This document shows, one piece after another, positions 24,301-36,007 of a stretch of 64,000 bases of DNA (positions are counted from its first letter, which is position 1; each line of letters opens with the position of its first letter). Below the pieces are notes generated by a model. That model made no database searches and had not been told where the DNA came from. It saw only the letters and a list, made by a program, of their open reading frames with translations. Both the position numbers and the translations under genes were made by a program. The stretch comes from Orbilia blumenaviensis (Eukaryota; Ascomycota; Orbiliomycetes; Orbiliales; Orbiliaceae). Location of the stretch: positions 186,001 through 250,000 of the forward strand of contig JAVHNS010000006.1 of the NCBI GenBank assembly GCA_036872755.1, in the 5' to 3' direction.

Positions 24301-24525
24301 TTAAATAAGTTATTAATTACATATTCCTAATTTTTTAAACCTAAAATTAATTTTTTCTATAAAAAATTTTCTTATTTTATTTCTATTATAATTATATTTT
24401 TTTTTTTTAAAAATTTTTTTTTTTTTATTTTATATAATATTTTATAAAAATTATAATATTTAATATTACTACTATTATTTAATATACAATTTTTACTTTA
24501 TTATTGAAAATCAAATCAATTAAAA
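18348..24525 (-). mobile_element. RIP-destroyed copy C of the old retrotransposon, proximal segment
   Basis: This is the reverse complement of copy A from about 5125 down to base 1, plus about 1.1 kb (roughly 23420-24525) that precedes copy A's visible part. It has extreme AT content and no coding frame. Stretches with residual G and stretches with residual C alternate, so several independent mutation tracts are recorded. Its 5' LTR follows at 24526-25082. Confidence 0.8.
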
Positions 24526-25082
24526 TATTACACCTATCTTAAATATTTTTTAAATAAAAAATTTTTAAAATAATTTAATATTTTTTAACTAATCATATTC
24601 TTAATCTAAAATATTTAAATTATTTTTTTAAAATAAATTAAATTAAATATAAAAATATTAAATAATATAATTTTTAATATAAAAATATTAAATTTAATAA
24701 ATAAAAATAATAAATAAAATATATTAAATATTAATAAATTAATTAATAAAATTTAAAAAAAAATTTTAAAATTATTATTATTTAAAAATTTTTATATATA
24801 TAAATATTATTTATATAAATATAAATTATTTATAAATTTAAATATTATATATTTTAAAAAATATTATATATATATAATATACCAAATCATATATAATACT
24901 TTTTATATAATTTATTTTAAAAATTATATTATCAGCACAACACAATCCAACCCATTTTTTTCTGATATGATTTTCTTCCACCAAATATTTATAATAAAAA
25001 TCATCTTAGTATAAGAAATAGCCTATAAAAACAGATTCATGTTTAACATGCCAAGATATACCTAGTATGGCTGGCCGTGACA
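24526..25082 (-). repeat. 5' LTR of copy C of the old retrotransposon
   Basis: On the minus strand it starts TGTCACGGCC at 25082 and ends ...GTGTAATA at 24526, 557 bp. The outer 180 bp or so (about 24900-25082) have escaped RIP and give the near-ancestral LTR start. The inner end is strongly mutated, the reverse of the pattern in copies A and B. Together the three copies allow the ancestral ends to be inferred. Confidence 0.85.
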
Positions 25083-25985
25083 AAAATTAAATTTAATTTA
25101 ATTTATATTTAAATTATATAAATATTATTTTAAATTTATAAAATTTTTTTTTTTATATATTTTATACTTATATTATTAGTTAAAGATTAATTGTTTATTA
25201 TAATTTGCAAATTTTTTTATTTTAAATCATTATTTTCTTTTTATATATTCAATTATAAAATTAAATATTAATTTTTTTTAAATATTCTATTATAGATTAT
25301 AACAAAAAAACTTTTTTAATTAATTAAAAAATTAATAAAAATTAAAAAAAAGTTAAATATTATAATATTTAAAATAATTTTTTTTAAATATTAATGCAAA
25401 TTTTTTTAATTTTTTTAATAAATATTTTTTAAGATATAATTTATATTTAAATAAAAGTTGTAGTTAAAAAATTTAATAAAAATATTTAATTTTTTAATTT
25501 TAATTTTATTATTTAATTAGAATAAAAGTATTAATGTAAATTAAATATAGATTTAATTTTTTGTTATTTATTTTGAAAGATTTATGATTTATTTATTTTT
25601 TTTTTTTAAACTTCATTTTAAATTAAGTAATATTATAAAAATATTATTTTAATAATAATAATTATTAATAAATAATATAATAATTTTGTTTAATATATTT
25701 AAAATTTAAATATCAATATTCAAATTCTTAATTTCAATAAAACTACTAAATTATTTATTTATTTTTATAATTATTTAACTATAAGTATCCCAATTAATTA
25801 CATAAATTCAGCATTATTGTTTACTTAACCTAAAATCACTCATCATATTAATAAAATTTATAATATAAGCAATTTACATATTAATCAATTTGTTAATCCT
25901 TTGTCTGTTAGCATTCAATAGTTTTAAATCATATAATACAATCTTTTTTTTTCCTTCAAAATCTTCTTTTATATTAAAGCTGTTG
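25083..25985. other. AT-rich flank of the heterochromatic block
   Basis: Still strongly AT-rich, but I could not align it with copies A to C. No ORF, RNA gene or terminal repeat is visible. Base composition becomes normal at about 25985, which marks the edge of the AT-rich isochore. Confidence 0.7.
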
Positions 25986-28900
25986 TAAAGTGAAAAATCC
26001 ACAAATTTTGATTAGCACAACCCCCCTTCCATTTACCCCCTCGTAACCCTGTGCAACTCCATGCAAGTTAGGCGTGGAACAACTCAAGGATTCAGGCACA
26101 ATTACAACGTAAACCAGGGACAGGTTCGTGAGTCAATAAATATGACGTCTATAAAAGCAATGCCTTGAACAGGCACTAGAAACTTCCATAGCTTTCGCTA
26201 CTAGATTCCTAGTTATAGTGCATGCGCGCATGGCGCCTTCTCGGCCAATAAAACTCGTATTTTACTTCTGTATACTCTATCAATGACATATGGTGCTGGT
26301 CTCGGTCCCAGACATGGTACCACATTTGGATCATAAAAAATGCTGCGTACAAAATACGAAATAAGGGATCCCTGTACCTCTTTCAATTTTTATTCAGGCG
26401 TAATATCCATTGCTCAAGAATCTTTATTTGGTCCGTTCGTAATGATAATAAAAATATAAATAACCTCGTTAAGCATTTTATTTCTGCTCATACGTATTTT
26501 TCTATATCTAATAGGGCAAATTTGGCGCATAGACGAAAGGGGTCGAAGGGTCACAAGCTTTCAAATTTGTATACACCTGGTCTCGCAAACCAGCCTCAAT
26601 ACATCTGGATGCGATGGAGCAACTTTAGCATTAGACCCATTTAAGCCCCCCAACTCACTAATTACCCAGTCGCCAACTCCTCTAGCCGAGTCGCTTATCG
26701 TGGAAAACATGTATTCCGATTTTAGGTACTAAACAACTCGTTGCGCAAGACCTTGGGACTAGGCGAATGTTATCAGAGCGCGATGTAGTTGAAAAGCAGG
26801 TAACGTCAAACGTTACCAACCTTTATGTTAGATCATATGATCTCATCAACAAGGCAAACAAAGTTTATTTATATGGACAAGTGACAAACGATCCAGGGAC
26901 CATCCATGATCTATTAGGAAGATGCGTCCAACGAGCGAGGGTACTGTGGTTCGGCTGGTTGTTGCTTTTATCGCACACGGTCAGGAATCTTAGCCCCGCA
27001 AGCTAGGCGAAAATGTAATCTCGAAGAGGGTAATGCAATCGCGTAAACGATGTCAAACCGCAGTGAGCTGGTAGGCCTTGTGCACGTGCCAATGGGTTGT
27101 TTAGAGTGGGTATATATCCTTGGTGAGATTCAGCCTGCGGCCGGCTGATTGTATAAAAACCGGGGTTGAAGTAACTTGATTGATTAAGTTAACAATCAGT
27201 CATCTAGGGAGGTTGAAGAGAGAATTTGTGAAGCCTGAACTGGGCCCGGCAGGAGTTCTCTATATAGCCCTTCTAAGGCCCCAGCAGATCACTACCCTAA
27301 ACTGACCTAAGATATATTGAAGCTAGCCAGAGAGCTAAGATACTATAGAAAAATAAAGTAGAATGGCTTGGTGAGAGTGTCAGAATGTAAGGTCACTGGG
27401 CCACCGCCTCAAGACTCACAAGGTGTCTCAGGAGCCACATGACCGAAGGTTCCATATATGCGATATTCAGAGCAAAAAATCTGCAAAGGATTACTACGTA
27501 ATATAGCGTATATAAAGATAAGACCGAAGACGTACTGCAGTTCTCAGAAGAATAATCAGTCAAGAATCTATAAGCCATAGTAATATTTTAACCTCTCGTC
27601 ATAACCAGTAGTAAAACGAAGTAAAAAAATGCATTGTGAATCCCTCGTGTCATAAAAGCTGAGTTTACTTTGTGACCGATATAGAAAAACCTCCACGTCT
27701 GTGTATTCTTAAATATTTTCAGAAGGTCTTGAGGTGATTTATACAGCATGAAACAGAGGGCATGTAATTTCGGTCCCAGTCAAACATATACAGCCCCCAA
27801 GTCTTGGAGAGATTTGGGGAATATCCTCTCGAGGACACCGCTTCGTACGCCTGTACGCACGAGCCGATGAATTAATCCAGAACCAGATTCAACCTGTATC
27901 AAATAAGTTTCATTTGAGATGGAGCTAACGACGATATTTCCGTATTTTCCCAGAAGTAGAGAATTTACCAACCCATTTCAGGCGGCTGTAGAGACTGGTA
28001 TCGCCCTCAACGACTAGTGATTTCATCCACTCTGACCTTAAGGCCGATAAGTCGATTAGAGCGAGAAGCACTATATAATCGTGACTGTAGGCACCTATGA
28101 GAGACCTCAAGGCTATGCCTCCAGTATTTTACTCAAGGGGGATCCCTGGAACTAGAGTTCCATTGACGTAACTAAGCTTAGCCGGATTTATTCCCATATT
28201 TCTGCAAAGCAGTCTTTGTGCTTTGGTAACGCATACGTAGGTGGTCAAGCAAATCCTGGCTGTAGTCAAACATCCTAATTTGGACGAATGACCTCGTTTG
28301 TATTATATAGAGTATCTCATATATAATTCACAGAAGTGGTTTTGGTGAGGGAGCATTTTGTCTGTTCCAACTTCCCTGACGTATATTTGTAGGTAAGGGG
28401 AACTTGCTGTGAATGGACAGTCAATTTCTCTTATGCATCTGCCGCAAGAAGCACCCGGTGACACATAGATACTTCTTGTATTGCCTGAATTCGGACGATC
28501 GATCTGGCTCATTGATCTCAATTCTAGTGTCATAACTCCAAGCTCTTATAGTCGTGCTAGATATAGAAACTCATCTCTTAAACGCGTGTTGTGATTGAGA
28601 TTCGGCGAGGGAAACGTCGATAGTAGCCATAGATTGACTTTGGATTCTGAGGGGAGGCTCTTGATGTATATAGGTAGTTTGTTCCTGAACGTTTGCAAGG
28701 AATTTTTGGATATATATAGATTTGTAGATAGAATGATAGCCGCATAGGCATGAGGGTGTTGAGGGGACTGTCGCAGTTTTTGCTGACTAATCACTAAAAA
28801 TGGACAATAGTGCGCTCAAGGTTGAAGCCTTGAGGATGGCACGCCTTTATTGCTTCTATTGTTTAAGATACATGAAGTCGTAATGTGTGTGTACAATAGA

Positions 28901-30199
28901 AGAATGAAAGCTAAAGAGCCTTTTATAGTTGAGGCTCTATGGTCGTGGCAAGGGCACACTGTTGCGTCACGTGATCAAGCTAATGAAGCTATTTGGGCGC
29001 AACAGAGGGGTGATAAGGTGGTAAGAATATGGGAGATGGAATGATACCTGGGGGAAGGGGGTATTTATACAAACTCTGGGATGAGTCATCAGGAAATCTA
29101 ACCGAGGTAGTGAAACAAATAGAAGGTTTGGAAATCATCCGGAAGCAGGTATACCTGAGCCTGAGATCTTCTATGGATCGTTTTCTCGAAGATTCTAGTG
29201 GAAACGGCTATTTCTTCTGGATATATCTAACGAGACCAGATATATTCATTTTACATGGAAATGCTGGGTTGAAAACTTTTACGGCAACGATTTTGGGGCA
29301 GACCGCGGCTAGACGTAGTCTCGGTCCCAGGGCTAGACGTATGGAAACTTAGTGAACTAACGAGAAAGTACTTGGGAGTCTTAGTTGCGTGTCCTCGTGC
29401 CGTAAGTTAAACGTTTTATAACTGCAATTCTGGCAGGAGTATGCTATCTACTTTGTAGTTCCTAGGCATAGGCATTTATATTATAATTAAATATAACCAA
29501 ATCGGTTCCTAGGAGTTGAAATTGCCTTACACTTAATAGATTATCTTTTGCAGCAGTGTCTTTTCCTTCAATACTCTTCTTGAAGGGGCTTGACGTCTCC
29601 CCTTGATCTCTATGCTGTTCAGTATCGGCTCCGAGATCTTCCAACGCAGCCTCCTGTTGCATTTTTCACCTGTTGTATTTTGGACTAATTCTGCGTTGTG
29701 CGGTCGTCATCTGATACCCACGTGGGTGTGTACATCAATACCCGTGGAAGGGGAGTCTCATAGAAACGTGGAATATGGACACATGTTCTAGATGTTGTTT
29801 GAGAGCTTTTTAAGTAGACATCATTCAAATTTCGCAGTGGGAGGTCCAATCACAGGATTGTAACGACATAACTATGTTTTAACAGATTTACTTTGATTCG
29901 AGACTCATTCTCCGATATCAAGTTTCGAGGGTATGATACTGAGGGGGAACTGGATCTATGAGGGTATGTGGTTTAAAATCCTTCTAGAATTATACACTGC
30001 TATAGGTGTTTGTAGGTTGTTCTGACGCTCTTAGGAGCATACTGTATAGAACGTTCCATCATCACTTATCAACATCGGCTCATCACAGACACCGACTCAT
30101 ACTTTTTTCATTCTCACTCATCAACAAAACGAGAATAGAAACATCACCTCCAACTCGCCCACCACAGATTAGATATCTAAAAGAGGACTCACAATAAAA
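25986..30199. other. Gene-poor transition region
   Basis: Base composition is normal but only short unsupported ORFs (longest about 107 codons) are present, in all frames and without recognisable domains. Small structures include a GAGCCT/AGGCTC hairpin (28917-28938), a CTCAAGG/CCTTGAG hairpin near 28813-28832, and two close copies of GGCTAGACGTA (about 29308 and 29329). The word GGTCTCGCAARCCAGC near 26580 recurs near 56970, which hints at relics of a dispersed repeat. I see no intact gene. Confidence 0.6.
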
Positions 30200-32044
30200 A
30201 TGGACGGCACCTGCTCTCCAATTCACACCCCTCCAGGAACCCCTCCGACCCCCGAAGAAACCACGCCGCCACCACTCCCATCACTCCCACTACCATGCAA
30301 ACGTATAAACCTTCAATCAATAACCTCCCCCGATCCAGTACCAATCTACGTCCCTCTCCTGCCCTCAACAGGAATCTTTCCATATCACATAACCGCCATC
30401 CGCCAACATCTCCAAAACATCAAGCACTTGGCAGGTGTAATACATAATTACTGCATTTCCATAGCTCCAGACGATCAAGAAGGCCTGGAGCTCGGAGATC
30501 CCCCTTCTTTAAGGTCTGAATGGGTTAGGTTGAAGTATCAAAAGGATACAAAGGACCTGATCAGCGGGCTTAGGTTGTTTATCGGCTTATTTCCTGCCTT
30601 AGCTGCGTTTGTGTATGAGTATATACCAATCCACATATTAGGATGGCTATACACATCGGCAACCGACGAAGCAGCGTTTCAAGGGTTAATGCTAGGTCGT
30701 TCGAGAGTGTTAATGTTACTTGAAACCATGATAAGGAGGGATATACCGATGCATATGGGGGAATTGGTAGATGTATTTGGAATCTATCTGGGCGAAGGGG
30801 GGATATTTGGAAGACTCCCAGGAAAGGATACGCTGGCTGGGTGCGCAACTCAGATTATGGAGCTTTGTGATGTTATTGGGTGGAGGAGTGGGACTATGAT
30901 GCAGTATGTGGCGGTTTCTGAGAGGAATATTGCGAGGGTTAAGGAGTATGTGGAGGGGTTGGAGAGGGATGCTTTGACGGGGTATTTTTTGCTGCCGAAG
31001 GATGTGGAAGAGGAGCAGAAGGGGGGAAGAGTTCCGAGGATGGCGATGGAGGAGAGGCGGGTGCGACCGTGGGAGAAGGTCGCGCAGCTAAGTCCTTTTA
31101 AGTTGGATAGTCGAATGGATATATCTCCGCCGCGGGACGAAGTTGCCACTACGGTCGACCCGAGGAATCTGATAGTCGCAGGAGATATATCCAAACAAAG
31201 CAAAGAGGGGCATAAAACGAAAGAGGCTACTACTGCCCTCAACAAAGATAGCATTGCCGGGCTCGTGACTAAATGGTCCCGAATCTCCGATAGCAGCAGC
31301 AGCAGCAAGCAAGACAGACAAATGGGGCAACAATCTAAACCACAGAAAATCCTTCTCAAGGTGCTGGCAACCTCGGTCGAGTCATCCGAAGATCCCCAGA
31401 ACGGAAGTAAGACGGCTCCACAGGGCATCGACATTTCCAGACTTCTTAGTTCGATCAAGGCCGATTCCGACCTCAATACTCCCGCATTTCACGACTCAGA
31501 TGAGACGGAGATTGAAGAAGAAGAAGAAGAAGAAGAAGAAGAGGATCACGATAAATTAGACAGGGGTAGCACGGGAACTCTGCCCTCAGCTACCGACAGT
31601 TCAGCTACATTGCTTTCAGAGAAGGAATGTATTTCGGCGATTTTAAAAGATGAAAGATTTAAGCTTGGTGGGAGAAATATTGAGGGTGGCGGGTCAGCTA
31701 GCTGGCCTATTTCTATTAATACAGCAGTTCCCAGAGCTGTCATCTGGAACACTGATCCGTACAGCACAGGACCAGCGTTTACAACTCCCCAGATGGGGAT
31801 CGACGGAAGAAAAAATAGGAAACGACGAAGCTGGGGGCTCAATGATGAAGACGGTCCCGGCAGATATACTCCCGAATCTGGGGAGGAAATGGAGGTCGTA
31901 AAGGATAGTGCGCAATCGGAGACAAATAGGCAGGAGGGGGACGACAACGATAATGATGATTTATATACCTTACCTTCATATTACGGTGCTAGTGGAGGGT
32001 CTCCTCCTAAGAAGAGGAAAACTAGTGATGAAAGGGAGAATTAG
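30200..32044 (+). CDS. Hypothetical nuclear-type protein, 614 aa
   Basis: This is a single-exon ORF with an ATG in an A-rich context. I do not recognise the family. The first 55 residues are Pro/Thr-rich with repeated T-P-P motifs. About residues 60-255 look folded, with amphipathic helices and many aliphatic residues. The rest is disordered and charged, with a Ser run, a run of ten glutamates near residues 438-448 (encoded by GAA/GAG repeats at about 31511-31542) and a C-terminal P-P-K-K-R-K-T nuclear signal at about residue 605. There is no signal peptide, and no clear membrane segment apart from a moderately hydrophobic helix near 125-150. A nuclear location is inferred. Length, frame integrity and codon regularity support a real gene. 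Confidence 0.8.
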   Translation: MDGTCSPIHTPPGTPPTPEETTPPPLPSLPLPCKRINLQSITSPDPVPIYVPLLPSTGIFPYHITAIRQHLQNIKHLAGVIHNYCISIAPDDQEGLELGDPPSLRSEWVRLKYQKDTKDLISGLRLFIGLFPALAAFVYEYIPIHILGWLYTSATDEAAFQGLMLGRSRVLMLLETMIRRDIPMHMGELVDVFGIYLGEGGIFGRLPGKDTLAGCATQIMELCDVIGWRSGTMMQYVAVSERNIARVKEYVEGLERDALTGYFLLPKDVEEEQKGGRVPRMAMEERRVRPWEKVAQLSPFKLDSRMDISPPRDEVATTVDPRNLIVAGDISKQSKEGHKTKEATTALNKDSIAGLVTKWSRISDSSSSSKQDRQMGQQSKPQKILLKVLATSVESSEDPQNGSKTAPQGIDISRLLSSIKADSDLNTPAFHDSDETEIEEEEEEEEEEDHDKLDRGSTGTLPSATDSSATLLSEKECISAILKDERFKLGGRNIEGGGSASWPISINTAVPRAVIWNTDPYSTGPAFTTPQMGIDGRKNRKRRSWGLNDEDGPGRYTPESGEEMEVVKDSAQSETNRQEGDDNDNDDLYTLPSYYGASGGSPPKKRKTSDEREN

Positions 32045-33884
32045 TTTTTTCTTATCGCAGGTCGCATAAGCTTTGGGCTTTCTCGCTAGTTTCTTGCTTG
32101 CAAAATAATAGTATGGACTGAGAAGGTATTGCGTTAACTCCAAATAGTAGTTTTTATAGTATTTCAATAAATTTATCGCTTGTATTATTTGGTACTACGA
32201 TGACGCCATACGACTATGGGAGGTAGATAGAAGCTGAGCTCTTGTCTAAGATAGTATGATTCCCGAAAAACATAATGCTCCCCGAAAGACACGACAGTCT
32301 GGTATAGATACGATTTGGGTAATCGTCTGAATGCGGTATAGTTAGCACTTTAGTCAGTTCTTCGCTTATGAGTTGCTAGTTCAGTTGGCTGGTGCTTCTC
32401 CTTGGGGACATTCCACTAAGTAACGAGAGATAGTTAGCCAGTTGATGCATAACTAAGACTTTCTTCCTGGCGATGAGAAAGATTATTTTAGCAACCGTGT
32501 AAAGTTTGGATGGGTTTGTGAGATCCGCCATAAGTGAGAGGCTAATATATTCCTTGTATAGACTTTAACATGAACTCGAAGTACCGAATATATACCACTG
32601 GGGTGGATGGCAGGCGTGGTATATCACAACGTCATTGAACGTGGTGGTAATGACACTGTCGTCATAGAAGCAGCAGCAGCAGTAATAGTAGGTACCTGGT
32701 AAGTATGGGGGTGGTTACTTAGTGAATAGGTAGGGCTGGGGCCCTGCGGCGTTGTTGACATGGCGATACAGAGTGAATCTTGTAGTCGTTAATTTTCCCT
32801 CGGCAACGTCCCAGCAACGTCTATTTAAGGACGTCCCCCCTCACCGTTCTTTATCTCGGCGTTTCTTCTCCGTCTTCTTCTTCTTCCTTTCTTTCTTCCT
32901 TTCACCACCAAACAGCTCCACACATATTCTCCTTGTAGTTAAAATAATTAGTATAACCATCACGACCATCACGACCATCACAACCTTCGCTCACTAATCA
33001 TCATCACGCGTAACGTAAATCACCATCACCATCTATCAACCACCGTCAATCGCGTCTTCCCACGCACACCCGACAACCTTTCTGAAAACTCCATCGCCAT
33101 CCTACCGCTCTCTTCTTTCTCTTCGGTAAGTCTATCTCGGGAACAGCTCTCCTTCGCTCTCTTCCTCTTCTTTGTTCTTCACCATCTCCCATCATCTCAG
33201 CCATCTCATCATCTTCGTTATATTAACTTTCCTTTAACCGTTTTCGTTACTTCGTCATGTCTTCCCTTCGTTCTTGTCTTTCATTCGTATCCTGTCTCTC
33301 ACTCATATCCTGTCTCTCCTTGACCTCATTATCACTGTCATCGTTTCCATCAATTTTCTATAGTTGGAGTAGTATCAACCTCTATTTCCCCTCTCCCACC
33401 CCTCTCATCATCCTTTCTCCTGTATCACAACCCCCTGTCCTGTATTCTCCTTCACTTCTATTTCTTCGTTTTATCCATCCTGTACTTCCCTTTGTAATCC
33501 TCATGTACTTTCCCTTCACTTCATCTTACATCTCTCTTGTAATTCGCGGAATTCTTGTTTTCAATGATTTCAATTCTATCTCTTGCCATATTTTTGCTAT
33601 TTTTTGTATTTGTTTCCAACCGCCCTTTACGTTCAACCACCCTAGGTTAACCTTCAAGACTAACAAAAAAGTTTATATAGCAGCTTCTCGCGTTCTGTCT
33701 TTGACTTGGTGCCTGTGCATCCCGTCGTTCCCTCTCTCGATCTTGTCAAATTTTCTGTAGCCTTTGTTAGTAAGTATCTACCCTCTCTTTCCATATCTTG
33801 GAGCGCTCTGGAGAAGTCCTAGCTAATGGTAAGGCTTTTAATTTGCAGGTTTACCCTGGTCTCGTGAGTTGACCCCTCCAATCG
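32045..33884 (+). other. Intergenic region and long pyrimidine-rich 5' leader of the next gene
   Basis: From about 32830 the plus strand becomes strongly C/T-rich, typical of a fungal promoter and leader. A leader intron is visible at 33770-33848 (GTAAGT donor, CTAAT branch at 33823, ATTTGCAG acceptor). An alternative donor at 33126 would remove about 720 bp. An in-frame TGA between 33849 and the ATG at 33885 shows that coding starts at 33885. The CT-rich open frame at 33257-33760 is more likely leader or intron than a gene. Confidence 0.65.
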
Positions 33885-36007
33885 ATGAAAGTTCCCGGAC
33901 AAAGTCCCCCCAAGCCACCCAGCCAAAGCCAAGCTATTGTCCCAACCTCGCCACTAAAGGGAGGTTCGGCGAAGCCACCACCTCCATCGGGTAATGTAAG
34001 TCATAAAATCATAGAAGCGGACGTATAATAAATATAATATCATATATACTAATATCAAGGGACTTCTGCGTAGAAGGGTCGAATGTGGCGAGCCTCTCTC
34101 AAAGGGCAATTCAACCACATCTCTTTTGGCGCAACTGAACAAGGGGTTTTCGCGTTTGCCGACTTCTCTGAAGACGGTGCAACTTCGTCTGGCGGTGCAA
34201 GTGGAAACGCTCCACAGAGAACTGTTACTGGTGATCGCATAGCTCCTAACATGGCCCACGAGTGGAGAGTTCCAGGACTCTCGCAGCCAGACCCTCGAGA
34301 GCGACGTCCAGCTCTTTACGTCCCTCAAGCAAATCCTCCGCATCCCCCTCCACCGGCGTATACATCACCAACTTCGTATACTGCTCATCCGATCCCACCA
34401 CTCCGCGAACAGGACGCACCGTGGAACAATACCAACTTCTTTCCACGCGCTGCTGCGTATGTAATAGTATATAGACGCCATTACAATATGAGTAATAGTA
34501 CTAACAGGATTGAAAATATAATAGAGAGTCACAATACGCAAGAGCCTCAGCCCCGGGACCTGGAAATTCAAGCATGGCTCCAATGTACTACGATTACCCA
34601 ACTGGCGATCGCGGCGGAGACAGGGATCGTAGCTCAAGGTACGACAGGGACCGTACTGAGCGAGAGTACGACAGAGCGCGAGAGTATGACAGAAGACAGG
34701 ATGCCGGTCGTGAGCGTGAACGTGACCGAGACTACCGTGACTACCGGGACCGCGATCGTGATCGTGATCGTGATCGTTATCGTGACGTCGATGACCGATC
34801 CAGATACAGAGAGCGTGACCGTGACGACGAAAGATCCCGCAGAGGTCGCGATAACTCGGTTGACAGGACTCGACCACGGGAATACGAAAGGGAACAGGAT
34901 CGGGTCCACAGGGAACGTGAACGTGAAGGCGAATGGGCAAGAGAAAGGGAACGACAAGACACGCAAAGGGCTCTTGAACGAGAAAGAGAGCGACAAGACA
35001 GGGAAACAGCAGACAGAAACAGGCTACTTCGAGAGGCTGCAGAAAGAGAGAGACTTCTCCGAGAAGCGGTACAAAGGCAGGAAGCACAGCGACAAGAAGC
35101 AAAAAGAGAGACAGAACGCAGAGAAGCCGCTCGCAAAGAGAGGGAGCGGGAATTAGAATTGATTATGGAGCGTGCTGAGCAAGAAAGACAAAAGCAGCGA
35201 GATCAAGAGTTGGTACGAGCCATGGAGCGAGCTAAAAAAGAGGAGGAGATTAAAGAGAAACTCCGTAGAGCAGCCGAAGAATCCCAAGAATTCGAGGAAC
35301 TCAAAGCCAAAGAACTCACCCTCCAACGAAAACAGGACCGAGCTCTCCAGGAAGAACGACTCCGCGAGAAGGAGGAGCGCGAGCGTCAGGAAGAAAGAGA
35401 GGAGCGGGAAAGACAACGGGAAAAGGAGAAAGAACGTGAACGTGAACGGGAGCGTGAACTCGAAATAGAGCGCGGGCGAGAACGGGAGTGTCACCGAAAC
35501 CACCGCTCCAAACACAGCCGTCATTACTTCTCAGACCCACGTCTTGTCACCATCAGCGACGCCAAAGGGACAACCACCAAGCTCTACGATGGGGACACAG
35601 TCTTGGCTTCTCACAAGGCAGCAAACACCAATATGTGGCCTCATTATAGTCCAAAGAAGTGCACCGAATTAGTTCCGGTGATGTTGCCTAGCAGCGATAC
35701 CAAGTCAAAAAGGAGTAGTTCGCCAGTTACGGAGCTTGTTCCCTACCTGCACAAGGTAAAGGTGCGCAGTCCAACTCCATCTCCGCCTCGCACTTCCGCG
35801 ACTCAGCCCAAAGTGTGGGAGTTTACCAAGAAATGCGGCCATGCCACCAAGACTTTCACCATGTACGCTGAGGAAAAATCACGCCATAAGTCGAGAAAGC
35901 ATAAGCACAAAAAGCATAGGAAGTGTACCTGCAAGCATGCTCGCCGTGCATGTAGCCCGTCAAATTCTTCTTGTTGTAGTGGGGACTGCTGCGACTGCTG
36001 CGACTAG
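33885..36007 (+). CDS. Arg/Glu/Asp-rich coiled-coil protein with Cys/His/Lys-rich tail, three exons
   Basis: My model has exons 33885-33995, 34074-34456 and 34525-36007, 658 aa in total. Both introns (78 and 68 bp) have good donors (GTAAGT, GTATGT) and branch sites (ACTAATA, ACTAACA), and both keep frame. Residues 1-165 are Pro-rich and disordered. About 200-490 is a long R-E/R-D/E-R-E-rich stretch predicted to form a single alpha-helix or coiled coil, including R-D repeats reminiscent of RS/RD-type RNA-binding proteins. The C-terminal 150 residues include P-T-P-S-P-P, a very basic H-K/K-H segment and a terminal Cys cluster with C-C-x-C-C. No catalytic domain is recognised. A scaffold or RNA-associated role is only a guess from composition. 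Confidence 0.8.

Noticed and set aside
26767..27006. 79-codon ORF in the transition region
   Set aside because: Short, with no domain, no splice context and a composition no better than chance.
28850..29352. Two overlapping short ORFs in the gene-poor stretch
   Set aside because: Neither has a recognisable protein pattern. The nearby hairpins are short enough to occur by chance.
33257..33760. ORF of 167 codons, very hydrophobic
   Set aside because: It lies in a C/T-rich leader, where any frame gives Leu/Ser/Phe/Pro. It fits an untranslated leader or intron better than a membrane protein.
34365..35102. Minus-strand ORF of 245 codons
   Set aside because: Mirror frame of the R/E/D repeats in the three-exon plus-strand gene. 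It has His/Pro/Arg low complexity and no introns or motifs.
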